This document shows, piece after piece, positions 23,831 through 32,727 of a stretch of DNA of 64,000 nucleotides. This stretch comes from Colius striatus. Its lineage: Eukaryota > Chordata > Aves > Coliiformes > Coliidae. The translations under genes were made by a program, and so were the position numbers. Within the stretch, counting starts at the first letter, position 1. Every line of letters begins with the position of its first letter. Below the pieces are notes generated by a model. It ran no database searches and was not told where the DNA came from. It worked only from the letters and a program-made list of their open reading frames with translations. The stretch lies in NCBI RefSeq assembly GCF_028858725.1, contig NC_084760.1, positions 7,018,867 to 7,082,866 on the forward strand, read 5' to 3'.

Positions 23831-25056
23831 GACTACCAAAGTATTATATTTTCAAAATGCAACTGAAAAATAGAAGATTCAGACTCCTTCTCCCTGATAA
23901 AATTACTAAATCTGACTGACCTAGGATTCATAAGACTTTTCTGTTGAAGTAGAAATGAAACTTTGACTGTTATTTTCACATTGCCCTCAGTAATCAAAAC
24001 AACTTAGTTGTACATAGATTAATAGGAAGTCACTGAATTCTAGACCATCAGAGTAGTTTATAAACTATGACATGATTCTGATTAAATATATGAAATTATC
24101 AGTCTCTGAGCATTGCTGAAATGAAAGTCTCAATTAAACCTTTACCTTCCTTGATATTTCCCGTTTCCCATCTGGGTGATTGCACTCATAATGTAGGGCA
24201 AGATTCATATATTATTAACTAATTAATTATATTTTACCATATGTGAAAACCTTTGGCATAAAACATCTCCCTAGCTATTAAAGGTGACTGAAAGTACAGA
24301 TAAAGGACAAAGGGGAAGAGTACTCAAAGTGAGAATCACATTCTCACTTACCTTTGTCATAATTATAGTTCATATCAAGCTTAATTTTCATGAGTAGTAT
24401 GCGATGAAACATCCATATAGTGCAATATAGAAAGTTCCCTGTGGGTTTAAATTTACTGCTACCTTTTATATTCACTCTTAAAAGAAGTCAAGCATGAAAT
24501 TTACTCACGTTTGTCCCTTTGCACCTATTATAGGCAGAGGGCAGGGTTCACATTTAGCTCCAGGTTACACATGTGCAAGGTTTCTGACTTCAGTAGAGTT
24601 TCATATGAGAATCTGAAATAGAAATGTACCTCTTCAATTTTTCTGTCTCCTCTCTGGAGGAAGAAGAAAATCAGGCATACAGATTCAGTTTCGTAGGTTA
24701 TACAAACAATTGAACAGCAATTGTCCCTCTCCATGAAGAAAATCTTACACCCTAAACCAAGAAAACTTAAGTTTCAAAACCTGTTAGAAAAGATACTTGA
24801 AGTAGACTAATAGCTTTTAATAGATACTATGTGATACTTCTTAGCAGTGCATTAAAACTTTTCACTTTATAAAAACACTCTGAAAGCCTTCCAAATTGCT
24901 TGAAACTCTGGTTTAGGACATTAACATTAATTTAAATCAGCTTTATCTCCAGAAACTCAAATGACAAAAATCTAAATAACACTGTGCAAAAACTGATAGA
25001 AGGAATATCTGAAAACTGCCTGTACAGAGAATACTCACTTATTGCAAATGTATGCA
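23831..25056. other. Unique AT-rich sequence, nothing recognised
   Basis: No gene or repeat family supported. The minus-strand frame at 24528-24734 lacks any recognisable motif. Confidence 0.5.
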
Positions 25057-25183
25057 ACAGGTCACATAGGAACTCACCCAGGTGGGTTTTGAATGTCCCC
25101 AGATAAAGAGACTCAACAACCTATCTGGGTAGCCTGTTCCAGGTCTCCATCACCCTCACAGTAAACAATTCTATGATTCTATG
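25057..25183 (-). mobile_element. Rearranged CR1 fragment, minus strand
   Basis: 'aggtcacataggaactcacc' and 'caggtgggttttgaatgtcc', then 'gtagcctgttccaggtctcc', are CR1 3' UTR read in reverse. CTATGATTCTATGAT tail units sit at the wrong (downstream) end, reading as plus orientation. The copy is therefore scrambled, or two fragments abut. Confidence 0.7.
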
Positions 25184-25786
25184 ATAATTACATTCATTTC
25201 TTACATCTACAAATTGTACACCTACATATTGACCGTTTTTCATTGGAACAGAGAAGTACAGAAAATTCTTATTTCTAGTCTTTCATTTAAGGCTATGTTA
25301 AAAGTCTTTCTATGTAACCACTGAAAAAAAATATACAAGTCTCACTAATTTTCATTGGTGTTGTTAATTTGATCTAAGTGGCCTAGATGTATCTCAGATT
25401 CCTTAAAGTGATGAACAGGGATTGCAATGGTTAAGCATGAGCAATGTTGCCTTTGAATCAAGAGAATTTCAGTACTGATAATCTATATTTAAACACAAGT
25501 ATATAAATTTAGGAAAAATTTTGGTCACTTCAAAAATAAATAAAATGGTCTCATATGGGCAGAAGCCTCATTTTCGTATTATGACGAGATAATAAATTCC
25601 CATAGACTTCATCGACTGAAGTTTCTATCCCAAAGCTGGAGTCTGTTTTTTGGTGGTTTCTGAAGGACCAAAGAAAGAACAAGTTCCAGAAATGTTATTT
25701 TGACTAACAATTGTCTGGCGACTGAAAAAATATTATAACAATGAATATATTTCTCTTATATGCATGTATTTATGTTTTAAATAGTA
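25184..25786. other. Unique sequence, nothing recognised
   Basis: No gene or repeat recognised. Confidence 0.5.
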
Positions 25787-26590
25787 TTTCACAGAATCAC
25801 AAAATGACAGGGATTGGAAGGATATTGGCTTGTCACTGAGCTCTATACAAAAAGATTTGTCTTAACCTCTTGACACTTGACTTTTAGGTATTTATGAGCA
25901 TTGATACAATCCACCCTTAATCTTCTCAAGACTAAACAGACTAGATGATCTCTAAAGGCCCCTTCCAACATCTAGCATTTTATGATTCTATGATCAGCAG
26001 GCTTCTCAACATTTCAAGGTGCATCTCATCCGGACCCATGGATTTATGAATGTCTAGCTTGCCTTGTAGATCCCTAACCTAATGCTCCTCAACCAAAGGA
26101 AGGTTTTCCTGGGGTTCCTGAGGACAAGCCTTAGCAGAAAAGACTCAAGCAAAGAAGATATTTGGTAGCTCTGCCTTCTCAGTGGCTTTCATTGTCCACA
26201 CCAAAGCACCCACCTAATTCAACAGTTGGCTCACATTCTCCCTTGTCCTCTTTTTGCTGCTGATCTACTTGAAGAAGCACTTTTTCTTGTCCTTTACATT
26301 GCTTGCTAGATTTAATTTCAAGATGCCTTTAGCCTATTTACATCCCCACTTGCTTTGACAATGTTTCCACTCTTCACAAGTGGCCAGGTCCTTTTTCCAC
26401 ATTCCATAGACTTCTTCCATTTGAGTTTTTCCAGAAGCTCCTTGTTCACTCATGCAGGCCTCTTGCCTCCTTTACTTGACTTTTTACTTGTAGGTATACA
26501 CTGAACTAGGGCTTAGAAAAGGTGGCACTTGAAGATTGGCCAGCTTTCTTGGTCCCATTCACCCCTATCTTCTAGAGTTTTATTTATATT
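25787..26590 (-). mobile_element. Internally deleted CR1: tail plus ORF2 linker
   Basis: Plus-strand 25787-25830 shows an inverted CR1 tail. From about 26000 to 26585 the minus strand encodes the segment between endonuclease and reverse transcriptase of CR1 ORF2, including translations close to KDKKKCFFK, KRTRENV and KAELPNIFF. The intervening ORF2 RT region is missing. At 25940-25996 there are plus-oriented tail units ('gactagatgatctctaaagg' to TATGATTCTATGAT), so at least two fragments are involved. No frame remains open. Confidence 0.7.
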
Positions 26591-27009
26591 CTTCTATTTA
26601 GGTTTTATGCCAGCCTTACTTACAGAATTGAGAAGGCCTGTTCCTTCATCATTTTATGTTCGTACTTTTCATCTTTTCTATCTAAAATATTATTTAAACT
26701 AATTTTTAAACATGTTAGAAACTTAAAAAATCCTTTGATGATAATTCTATAAATAGAAGTCAACATAAAGAATATTCTCATAGAGGAAAGAAAGTACAAA
26801 AAAGTGCTGTAGGGATAGTTTAGTGAAAAGAAAAAGCTTATTAAATGAGAGCTGCAAGTTCTTACTCAGACTTATTGGAGTTAGATGTCCACTACAAGTT
26901 ATTTCTTCAACATTTCCCTGTTCATGTGGTTTTAAGGGGTTGAAAAAGGCTTAAATTTAAGCCCTTGAGATTGAACACAGTCTAAACTTTTTTCAGTTTA
27001 TCAAACTGA
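26591..27009. other. Host flank upstream of the provirus
   Basis: AT-rich, no recognised content. It ends with the 5' copy of the provirus target site. Confidence 0.5.
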
Positions 27010-27015
27010 AGAGTA
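27010..27015 (+). repeat. 5' target-site duplication of the ERV
   Basis: AGAGTA directly before the 5' LTR corresponds to AGAGTG directly after the 3' LTR (33464-33469), one mismatch in six. Six-base duplications are typical of alpharetrovirus-type integrases; betaretroviruses also include 6-bp cases. Confidence 0.75.
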
Positions 27016-27050
27016 TGTAGGCACAGACGTAGCTTGGACCAGCCAGCTTG

Positions 27051-27056
27051 AATAAA
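27051..27056 (+). promoter_or_regulatory. AATAAA near the U3 start
   Basis: The only AATAAA in the LTR sits 36 bases from its 5' end, about 100 bases before the TATA box, and is repeated at 33218-33223 in the 3' LTR. Here it lies too far upstream to direct cleavage at the end of R in the usual way. Confidence 0.5.
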
Positions 27057-27156
27057 GATGGTAGGGATAAGTTAATGCAGCTGGCATGCTACTTCAGAAA
27101 CAGGTGCTGCAAGTTAATCAATTGGGCCCTGGGTGATCTCATGGGCAGAAGCAGCA

Positions 27157-27164
27157 TATAAGGA
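27157..27164 (+). promoter_or_regulatory. TATA box of the 5' LTR
   Basis: TATAAGGA at LTR position 142, with the same sequence at 33324 in the 3' LTR. A start site about 25-30 bases downstream would leave about 110 bases of R plus U5. Confidence 0.75.
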
Positions 27165-27298
27165 GGTAGCTAGCAAAGGAAGGGTGGCTTCGAGTCAGCT
27201 CTGGTGGTTGTACTATGTTGCCCCTGTATGTCTCTGCACGTGCATTACTTAGACCCTCTACGTCTTTGAGTGAATATTGCCTTCACAACAACAACATT

Positions 27299-27316
27299 TG
27301 GTGACCCCGACGTGAT
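27299..27316 (+). promoter_or_regulatory. Primer binding site, tRNA-Trp type
   Basis: TGGTGACCCCGACGTGAT begins two bases after the LTR end. It is the 18-base complement of the tRNA-Trp 3' end used by avian alpharetroviruses. Minus-strand DNA synthesis would start here. The match is complete by my recollection of the family. Confidence 0.9.
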
Positions 27317-27404
27317 TCGCTGAATTGGTTGGATCAAGAACCCTCGGCAGAAAAGCACTTGGATTCCTGCTGGAAAAGGCAAGTAATCTGAGCAAACTGA
27401 TATA
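27317..27404 (+). promoter_or_regulatory. Short ERV leader before gag
   Basis: Only 88 bases separate the primer site from the gag ATG. The leader contains no upstream ATG. A weak splice-donor-like CAA|GTAATC occurs at about 27380-27388, but without env no spliced product is needed. Packaging structure was not assessed. Confidence 0.5.
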
Positions 27405-29420
27405 ATGGGAAAAATGCTAAGCAAAGAGGAAAGTCCTATTGACACCCTTCAGCATATCCTTGCGGAAAAAGGATTCAATTATGAAAGAGAGCCTTTGCTA
27501 AGACTTGTAAGATGGGGACAGGAAGTAGGTCTCTTTGCTTCTCCCCAAGAAGTATATGAAAAAGGACACTGGGAAAAGCTAGGAGACATGTTGAATAATG
27601 CTATTGGCTTGTGTAAATTGGTATCATCCATTATACACCAGCTAGAAGCTGAGCGTGCTGCCGCTGCTGCCATGAAAGCAGAAGCTGCTGCACCATCTGC
27701 GTTCCCGGTGGATGCTAAAAGATTCTTTGGAGGTGGTGACTTCATAGTGCCATCGGCTCCACCTCTAGAAGAAAATACTCAGAGATTCTTCGGAGGGGAT
27801 AATGTCGTAATACCCTTGGCTCCACCTCTGGAAGAGGAGAGCATGGATGTGAGCCCACCTCCCCCAGAACCCCCTAGAGCACCGTTCCAGGAGCCGAATA
27901 CACACATTGCTTCTCCTCCCCTCCCACCCACCCTTCACCATCCTGCCCCATCCCACCCTTCTGCTATACCTGAAGGAGTACCTAACAGAGAACGGAAGGT
28001 ACGTTTTACAAATGATATGCCGTTGCCCCTGAGCTCATCAATCCCTGAGTGTATTCCTCTGCCATCATCACCCCCAACTTCTAGTGAAGATCAACAAAGA
28101 CAATTATTAAAGGAAGAGTTAATACAACACGGAGAAGATATGAAACACACTTTGGCCCAGCTGGAGGAACTGATAGAAAAACCAAAAGCAACAGCTAATC
28201 AACTGTTGGAACGAATTAATGAATTAACCAAAACAAAGATTAAAGTTTCATCCCCACAGGTACTCAGAGATCCTCGTCCAGATGATTATGATCCGGCTAA
28301 GAAATGGAGAGGCCTCATACGTGATGCGGTAATCGAAGGCGAATTTATTCCGCAAGCCTTTCCAGTAATAACAGCACAAAGAAAACGACAATGGGCACCT
28401 TTAGATTGGAAATTGGTAAGAGAAGGCCAGAAAGCGGTAATGCAATATGGCTTGTCCAACCCATACGTTCAGACGTTACTGGATCATATTTTTGCCAGTG
28501 GGTTAATGACTCCATTTGACTGCCGGAAGCTTGCAGAAACTTTCCTGAAGCCCACTCAGGTATTACTATGGGAGTCTGAATGGGAAAAAAGAGTTGATCT
28601 GATGGTGGTGGAAAACATGGACTTACAACAGGGAGATCCGCGGCGAGTCGTCACAGCAGACATGATGCTGGGTAAAGGAGCATTCGCTGATCCTCAGGTA
28701 CAAGCCCGGCTGCATGAAGCTATCTTGCAGCAAACACAGACACTGGCACGTCAAGCATTTAAGATTGTTCCTGATATGGGGGTGCCAGTTCCCTCATATA
28801 CAACTATTATTCAAAAACCTAATGAGCCTTTCATGACCTTCTTAGACCGCCTAAGAGCAGCTCTGGATCGTATACCAAACATGTCGGCTGAAGTAAAGGC
28901 GGAAATAGGATTACACTTAGCAGTTGCTAACGCTAATCATGACTGCAAAAAGATCCTGCAGGCTCTCCCGCGGACAGCAACTTTGGTCGACATGATAGAA
29001 GCCTGCTCTAGGGTAGGATCGTCAGCACATTTAGCTGAGGCAATGGCAACAGCATTGAAACCTTTAGTTCAAGCCCACAAAGGAGATCGGAGGCCAAAGT
29101 GCTTTAACTGTGGAAAAATAGGACACGTGAAAAATCAATGTCGGTCCAGACCATTGGTATGGACAAACAGCTCCGCCAGGCCATCTGGGTCCAATGGCAG
29201 ATTTCATGGTAATTGTTACAGATGTGGCAAGTTTGGCCATAGAGCCACTGAGTGCCGCTCTCGAGTGGCCAGACATACAATGCCTAAGGGAAACGGGTTG
29301 ACGAGCGCAAAAAGGGCGAGCGCGATGACACAAAAACGCCCTTCAACACCAAGAGCTGCCTGGATGGCCTCAGATCAGCCACTGCAGGAAGCGCAGGAGT
29401 GGATGTGGAAACAGCAGTAG
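27405..29420 (+). CDS. gag: Gag polyprotein (matrix, capsid, nucleocapsid)
   Basis: 671-residue structural polyprotein that would assemble the particle and package the RNA. The start ATG has A at -3 and G at +4 and no ATG before it in the leader. Gly2 with Ser6 (GKMLS) fits N-myristoylation. Residues 1-95 look like matrix, with an Ala-rich stretch at 85-97. A proline-rich region (about 100-225) holds a PSAP late motif (116-119) inside a duplicated 18-residue unit (106-123 and 127-144). A charged, probably helical segment covers 228-280. Capsid spans roughly 285-555 with the major homology region at 470-483 (Q470, E474, R482), where the usual Gly after Gln is Lys471. Two CCHC knuckles follow: C566-C569-H574-C579 and C604-C607-H612-C617. 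The length suits betaretrovirus-like Gag. The 3' end overlaps pro at the slippery site 29288-29294. Mature cleavage sites cannot be placed from sequence alone. Confidence 0.96.
   Translation: MGKMLSKEESPIDTLQHILAEKGFNYEREPLLRLVRWGQEVGLFASPQEVYEKGHWEKLGDMLNNAIGLCKLVSSIIHQLEAERAAAAAMKAEAAAPSAFPVDAKRFFGGGDFIVPSAPPLEENTQRFFGGDNVVIPLAPPLEEESMDVSPPPPEPPRAPFQEPNTHIASPPLPPTLHHPAPSHPSAIPEGVPNRERKVRFTNDMPLPLSSSIPECIPLPSSPPTSSEDQQRQLLKEELIQHGEDMKHTLAQLEELIEKPKATANQLLERINELTKTKIKVSSPQVLRDPRPDDYDPAKKWRGLIRDAVIEGEFIPQAFPVITAQRKRQWAPLDWKLVREGQKAVMQYGLSNPYVQTLLDHIFASGLMTPFDCRKLAETFLKPTQVLLWESEWEKRVDLMVVENMDLQQGDPRRVVTADMMLGKGAFADPQVQARLHEAILQQTQTLARQAFKIVPDMGVPVPSYTTIIQKPNEPFMTFLDRLRAALDRIPNMSAEVKAEIGLHLAVANANHDCKKILQALPRTATLVDMIEACSRVGSSAHLAEAMATALKPLVQAHKGDRRPKCFNCGKIGHVKNQCRSRPLVWTNSSARPSGSNGRFHGNCYRCGKFGHRATECRSRVARHTMPKGNGLTSAKRASAMTQKRPSTPRAAWMASDQPLQEAQEWMWKQQ
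27720..27836 (+). repeat. Tandem late-domain duplication inside gag
   Basis: Two 18-residue units spaced 21 codons apart (27720-27773 and 27783-27836). Both begin RFFGG and end APPLEE, with 12 of 18 residues identical. The first carries PSAP, the Tsg101-binding late motif; the second has PLAP at the same place. Confidence 0.85.
29288..29294 (+). promoter_or_regulatory. gag/pro -1 frameshift site GGGAAAC
   Basis: G GGA AAC is phased with the gag codons (Gly629-Asn630) and is a known betaretroviral gag/pro slippery heptamer type. Downstream, AAGGGCG (29312-29318) pairs with CGCCCTT (29337-29343), and GTTG (29297-29300) can add an outer helix with CAAC (29344-29347). Slipping -1 enters the pro frame, which stays open to 30088. 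Confidence 0.9.
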
Positions 29421-30088
29421 ATGTAACCATCCACAACACAGAGGTAACAATTATCTCCTCTAACGTTAATGGACCCCTTGGCTATGGATTAAGTGCTTTA
29501 CTTTTAGGACGGTCATCGGCCTCTCGACAGGGTATTTTTGTGCTCCCCGGTGTAATTGATGCAGACTATGAAGGAAATATTGGAATAATGGTTAAAGTTT
29601 GGCAGCCACCAGTTCATATACCTAAAGGAACTAAAATAGCGCAATTAGTTCCTTTCAGAGCTAAAGTTCCTTTCGCAGGAAGTCGTAAGCGTCGAGACGG
29701 TGGTTTTGGATCCACTGGAGTACCTGAGGTAAGACTGGCGGTGCCGCTTTCACAGGGAAAGCCCACTCAGACGGTTGTATTCCAACATCCAAATGGTGAA
29801 CACATGGTTGGGTACAACACATTACTGGATACGGGAGCAGATGTTACTATTGTGCCATTATCCTATTGGCCAAAAAGCTGGCCTTTAGAGAACTTAGACA
29901 CCCCTGTTGTTGGAGTAGGAGGCACACAGATGACAAAAATTAGCACAGACCTGATTTCGGTATGTATACAGGGCGAAGAGAATAGATGTGTGCAAATTAG
30001 GCCCTATGTAATGAATACTTCAGTTTGGCTTTTGGGTAGAGACGCCTTAAGCCAAATGGGCTTTCGTTTGTCAAATGAAAATTTTTAA
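29294..30088 (+). CDS. pro: Pro: dUTPase-aspartic protease, by -1 frameshift
   Basis: Made as a Gag-Pro fusion by slippage at 29288-29294; no independent ATG start is needed. The first part is a trimeric-type dUTPase, which hydrolyses dUTP and so limits uracil in viral DNA. All five family motifs are present: AGSAGVDV (29384-29407), GRSS, GVIDADY, KGTKIAQLV and the glycine-rich GGFGSTG. A retropepsin follows, with catalytic LLDTGAD (29822-29842), a flap VVGVGGTQ and a C-terminal LLGRDALSQMG. It would cleave the Gag and Pol precursors as a homodimer. The fusion is characteristic of betaretrovirus-like viruses; in alpharetroviruses the protease is in the gag frame without dUTPase. It ends at TAA 30086-30088, which overlaps the pol ATG. 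No G-patch region is seen after the protease. The frame is intact. Confidence 0.95.
   Translation, partial: RVDERKKGERDDTKTPFNTKSCLDGLRSATAGSAGVDVETAVDVTIHNTEVTIISSNVNGPLGYGLSALLLGRSSASRQGIFVLPGVIDADYEGNIGIMVKVWQPPVHIPKGTKIAQLVPFRAKVPFAGSRKRRDGGFGSTGVPEVRLAVPLSQGKPTQTVVFQHPNGEHMVGYNTLLDTGADVTIVPLSYWPKSWPLENLDTPVVGVGGTQMTKISTDLISVCIQGEENRCVQIRPYVMNTSVWLLGRDALSQMGFRLSNENF
30079..30085 (+). promoter_or_regulatory. pro/pol -1 frameshift site AAATTTT
   Basis: A AAT TTT is phased with the last two pro codons before TAA. Slipping -1 gives TTA then ATG in the pol frame. A 12-bp perfect inverted repeat follows (30091-30102 with 30155-30166), starting 5 bases past the heptamer. A G-U pair (30090/30167) and a T-A pair (30089/30168) can extend it to 14. 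That spacing is right for a stimulatory stem, although the loop is long (52 nt). Confidence 0.9.
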
Positions 30089-32727
30089 TGGCGGCCATTG
30101 ATGGGCGACCAATCCTGAAGTTAACTTGGCTAACAGATAAACCAGTTTGGATTGATCAATGGCCGCTAAGCAAAGAAAAGCTCGCCCACATTCATGAATT
30201 AGTAAATGAACAACTAGAGAAGGGTCATATTAAACCATCCACCAGTCCATGGAATACACCAATTTTTACTATCCCTAAAAAATCAGGGAAGTGGAGGCTG
30301 TTACATGATTTAAGAGCTGTTAATGCAGTGATGCAGGACATGGGTGCTTTACAGCCAGGATTACCCTCTCCTGCAATGCTTCCAAAAGAGTGGCCCCTGT
30401 TGGTGATTGACTTAAAGGACTGTTTTTTCACAATTCCCTTACATGAGGATGACAGTGAGAAGTTTGCCTTTACAGTACCATCGATTAACAAACAAGAGCC
30501 AGCAAAACGATATCAATGGACTGTTTTACCTCAGGGAATGAAGAACTCACCAACTATTTGTCAAACTTATGTTGCCTGGGCGCTGGCACCTCTGCGCAAA
30601 AAATACCCTCGTGTCTTATTTTACCATTATATGGATGATATCTTGATTGCAGGGAAAGGCCTGGACCAGCATCGCATTCTACAAGAAGTGAACCGACAGT
30701 TAAGCAACTCCGGGTTGGTGATCGCGCCAGAGAAGGTACAAATGCACGCCTCTTGGAAATATTTAGGTAATATTATTACTGATGCGCGCATTTATCCTCA
30801 GAAGGTGGCAATTAAAACAGATATTGCTAACTTAACAGACGTTCAAAAGCTGATAGGTGATATCCAATGGGTACGGACCATATGTGGTATCACAAATGAG
30901 GATCTTGCGCCACTAATGCCTTTGTTAAAGGGCTCAGTAGAGGCTGATAGTGCGCGAAGACTGTCTCGGCAGCAAATCCAAGCAATAGAAAAAATAGGAA
31001 GCAAGATAGTCAATAACTACAGTCACCGATATGATCCTGACTTGTCAATTAACATTGCTGTGATAAGTCAAAACCAGCATGTAATGGCAATCTTGATGCA
31101 ATGGGATTCAGTAGCGAAAGACCCATTGAGGATCTTGGAGTGGATATTTTTGCCATATAATTTACAAAAAACAATTACCACAAGGCTTGAGGCAATTGCA
31201 AAAATAATAGTTAAGGCAAGGAAACGTCTGCTGGAAATAGCAGGGATTGAGGCAGACATCATTTTCGTTCCTCTCACAGATGAGTTCTTGAACTGGGCAC
31301 TGCAACAATCTGATGAATTACAGTGGGCCTTATTGTCATATCCAGGAACTATAAATAATCATTATCCGGCCCATAAATTGTTCTCTGTTAAATTTCAAAT
31401 GGAAGACCGGCCGTTGAGATCAGCAGTACCCGTTAAAGGCCTGACTGTTTTTACCGACGCCAGTAAGATCCAAGCCAAAGCAGGAGTGGTTTGGTGGGAA
31501 AATGGAAAATGGCAAAATCTAACTGTCCACTCCCCAGGCAGTTCAGTTCAACTGCTGGAACTGATGGCTGTAGTTAAAACTTTTGAGAAATGGTCAGACG
31601 TCCCATTAAACATCATCTCCGATTCCCATTATGTGGTCGATGCTGTCACTCGATTAGAGAGAGCGCTGTTGAAAGAAATCTCTAATCAGAATCTGTATAA
31701 CTTATTTCTGCGACTCTGGCATCAGATAAATGAACGGCAAACTGCTTATTATATTGGACATATTCGAAGCCATTCGGGCTTAAAAGATGGCCTATCAGTT
31801 GGCAATGAAATTGTTGACAGGATAGTGGCAGCTCCTTTATTGATACCTACGGGGCCAATAATTGACAAATTTTCTCAAGCCCGAAGATCGCACGATTTTT
31901 TTCATCAAAGTGCGAAAATGCTGGCGAAGCAGTTTGACCTGACTATATCGGACGCTCAGGGTATTGTTTCCACGTGCCCTGCATGCCAGAATCAGATTGG
32001 CCTAGGAGTAGGAGTCAATCCCAGGGGTCTGGCACCATTAGGTATATGGCAATCAGATATCACTGTCTATGCTCCTTTTGGGCGATTTAAACGTATACAT
32101 GTTACTATTGATACTTATTCAGCCATGGTTTGGGCCACAGCCTTAACCAGTGACAGTTCTCGAGACGTCATAAGACATTGGAGGAGTTGCTTTGCTGTCC
32201 TTGGTGTTCCAAGAGAGATAAAAACTGATAATGGCTCGGGATACATAGCCAGTAAAACACGTAAGTTTCTAAACTTATGGGGTGTTAAACATACTACTGG
32301 TATCCCAGGAAATTCCACCGGTCAAGCCATTATTGAACGGACACATCAAACCTTAAAAGGCCTTCTAGAAAAACAAAAAACGGGCGAAGAGGGGGTGAGT
32401 CCTCAAGACAGACTAATGAAAGCCCTTTATACAATGAATCATCTCAGAATTGTGGCAAACCGGAATGAACCACCGGCATTAACACACTTTGCCCAAATGA
32501 GTCGGGATTTGGATTTTACTGACAAACCTAAAGTTTGGTATAAGAATCCCACTACTGGAGAGTGGCAAGGACCTGCAGATCTGTTAACGTGGGGAAGAGG
32601 CTATGCTTGTGTCATTACAGATCAAGGTCCCCGATGGATTCCGGCAAAATGGATCAAGCCACATCAACAGAAAGGACTTAACTGTAAGACCAATGGAAAA
32701 AACAATCTTGAGGAAAGAACCAAGTGA
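30085..32727 (+). CDS. pol: Pol: reverse transcriptase, RNase H, integrase
   Basis: About 880 residues, read as Gag-Pro-Pol after the second frameshift. Numbering here is from the ATG at 30088. Reverse transcriptase: catalytic D108 (VIDLKD) and Y181-M-D-D184, with LPQGMKNSP (147-155) before them. RNase H: D457, E491, D512 and D577, with the HIRSHSGL motif at 558-565. Integrase: zinc-binding H602-H606-C630-C633, then catalytic D657, D714 and E750 with exactly 35 residues between the last two. A C-terminal DNA-binding-like domain with conserved tryptophans (WYKNP, GEWQGP, PRWIPAKWIKP) covers about 817-858. The length is normal for class II Pol and no stop or frameshift is present. It copies the RNA to DNA and inserts it into the host genome. 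Every catalytic residue that I could check is retained. Confidence 0.97.
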   Translation, partial: LMAAIDGRPILKLTWLTDKPVWIDQWPLSKEKLAHIHELVNEQLEKGHIKPSTSPWNTPIFTIPKKSGKWRLLHDLRAVNAVMQDMGALQPGLPSPAMLPKEWPLLVIDLKDCFFTIPLHEDDSEKFAFTVPSINKQEPAKRYQWTVLPQGMKNSPTICQTYVAWALAPLRKKYPRVLFYHYMDDILIAGKGLDQHRILQEVNRQLSNSGLVIAPEKVQMHASWKYLGNIITDARIYPQKVAIKTDIANLTDVQKLIGDIQWVRTICGITNEDLAPLMPLLKGSVEADSARRLSRQQIQAIEKIGSKIVNNYSHRYDPDLSINIAVISQNQHVMAILMQWDSVAKDPLRILEWIFLPYNLQKTITTRLEAIAKIIVKARKRLLEIAGIEADIIFVPLTDEFLNWALQQSDELQWALLSYPGTINNHYPAHKLFSVKFQMEDRPLRSAVPVKGLTVFTDASKIQAKAGVVWWENGKWQNLTVHSPGSSVQLLELMAVVKTFEKWSDVPLNIISDSHYVVDAVTRLERALLKEISNQNLYNLFLRLWHQINERQTAYYIGHIRSHSGLKDGLSVGNEIVDRIVAAPLLIPTGPIIDKFSQARRSHDFFHQSAKMLAKQFDLTISDAQGIVSTCPACQNQIGLGVGVNPRGLAPLGIWQSDITVYAPFGRFKRIHVTIDTYSAMVWATALTSDSSRDVIRHWRSCFAVLGVPREIKTDNGSGYIASKTRKFLNLWGVKHTTGIPGNSTGQAIIERTHQTLKGLLEKQKTGEEGVSPQDRLMKALYTMNHLRIVANRNEPPALTHFAQMSRDLDFTDKPKVWYKNPTTGEWQGPADLLTWGRGYACVITDQGPRWIPAKWIKPHQQKGLNCKTNGKNNLEERTK
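30089..30168 (+). repeat. Inverted repeat after the pro/pol slip site
   Basis: GCGGCCATTGAT (30091-30102) is the exact reverse complement of ATCAATGGCCGC (30155-30166). It lies wholly in pol coding sequence. It probably forms the stem that stalls ribosomes at AAATTTT. Confidence 0.85.

Larger units (their letters stand above)
27016..27296 (+). repeat. 5' LTR of the ERV
   Basis: 281 bp, starting TGTAGGCACA and ending ACAACAACA (TG...CA). It differs from the 3' LTR at 27216, 27229 and 27230 only. U3 runs to roughly 27185, judged from the TATA box at 27157; R and U5 follow. It is short, like alpharetroviral LTRs. It should hold the promoter for the viral RNA. Confidence 0.97.

Noticed and set aside
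27479..27956. Antisense frames within gag
   Set aside because: They are shadows of the gag frame and have no features of an antisense viral gene.
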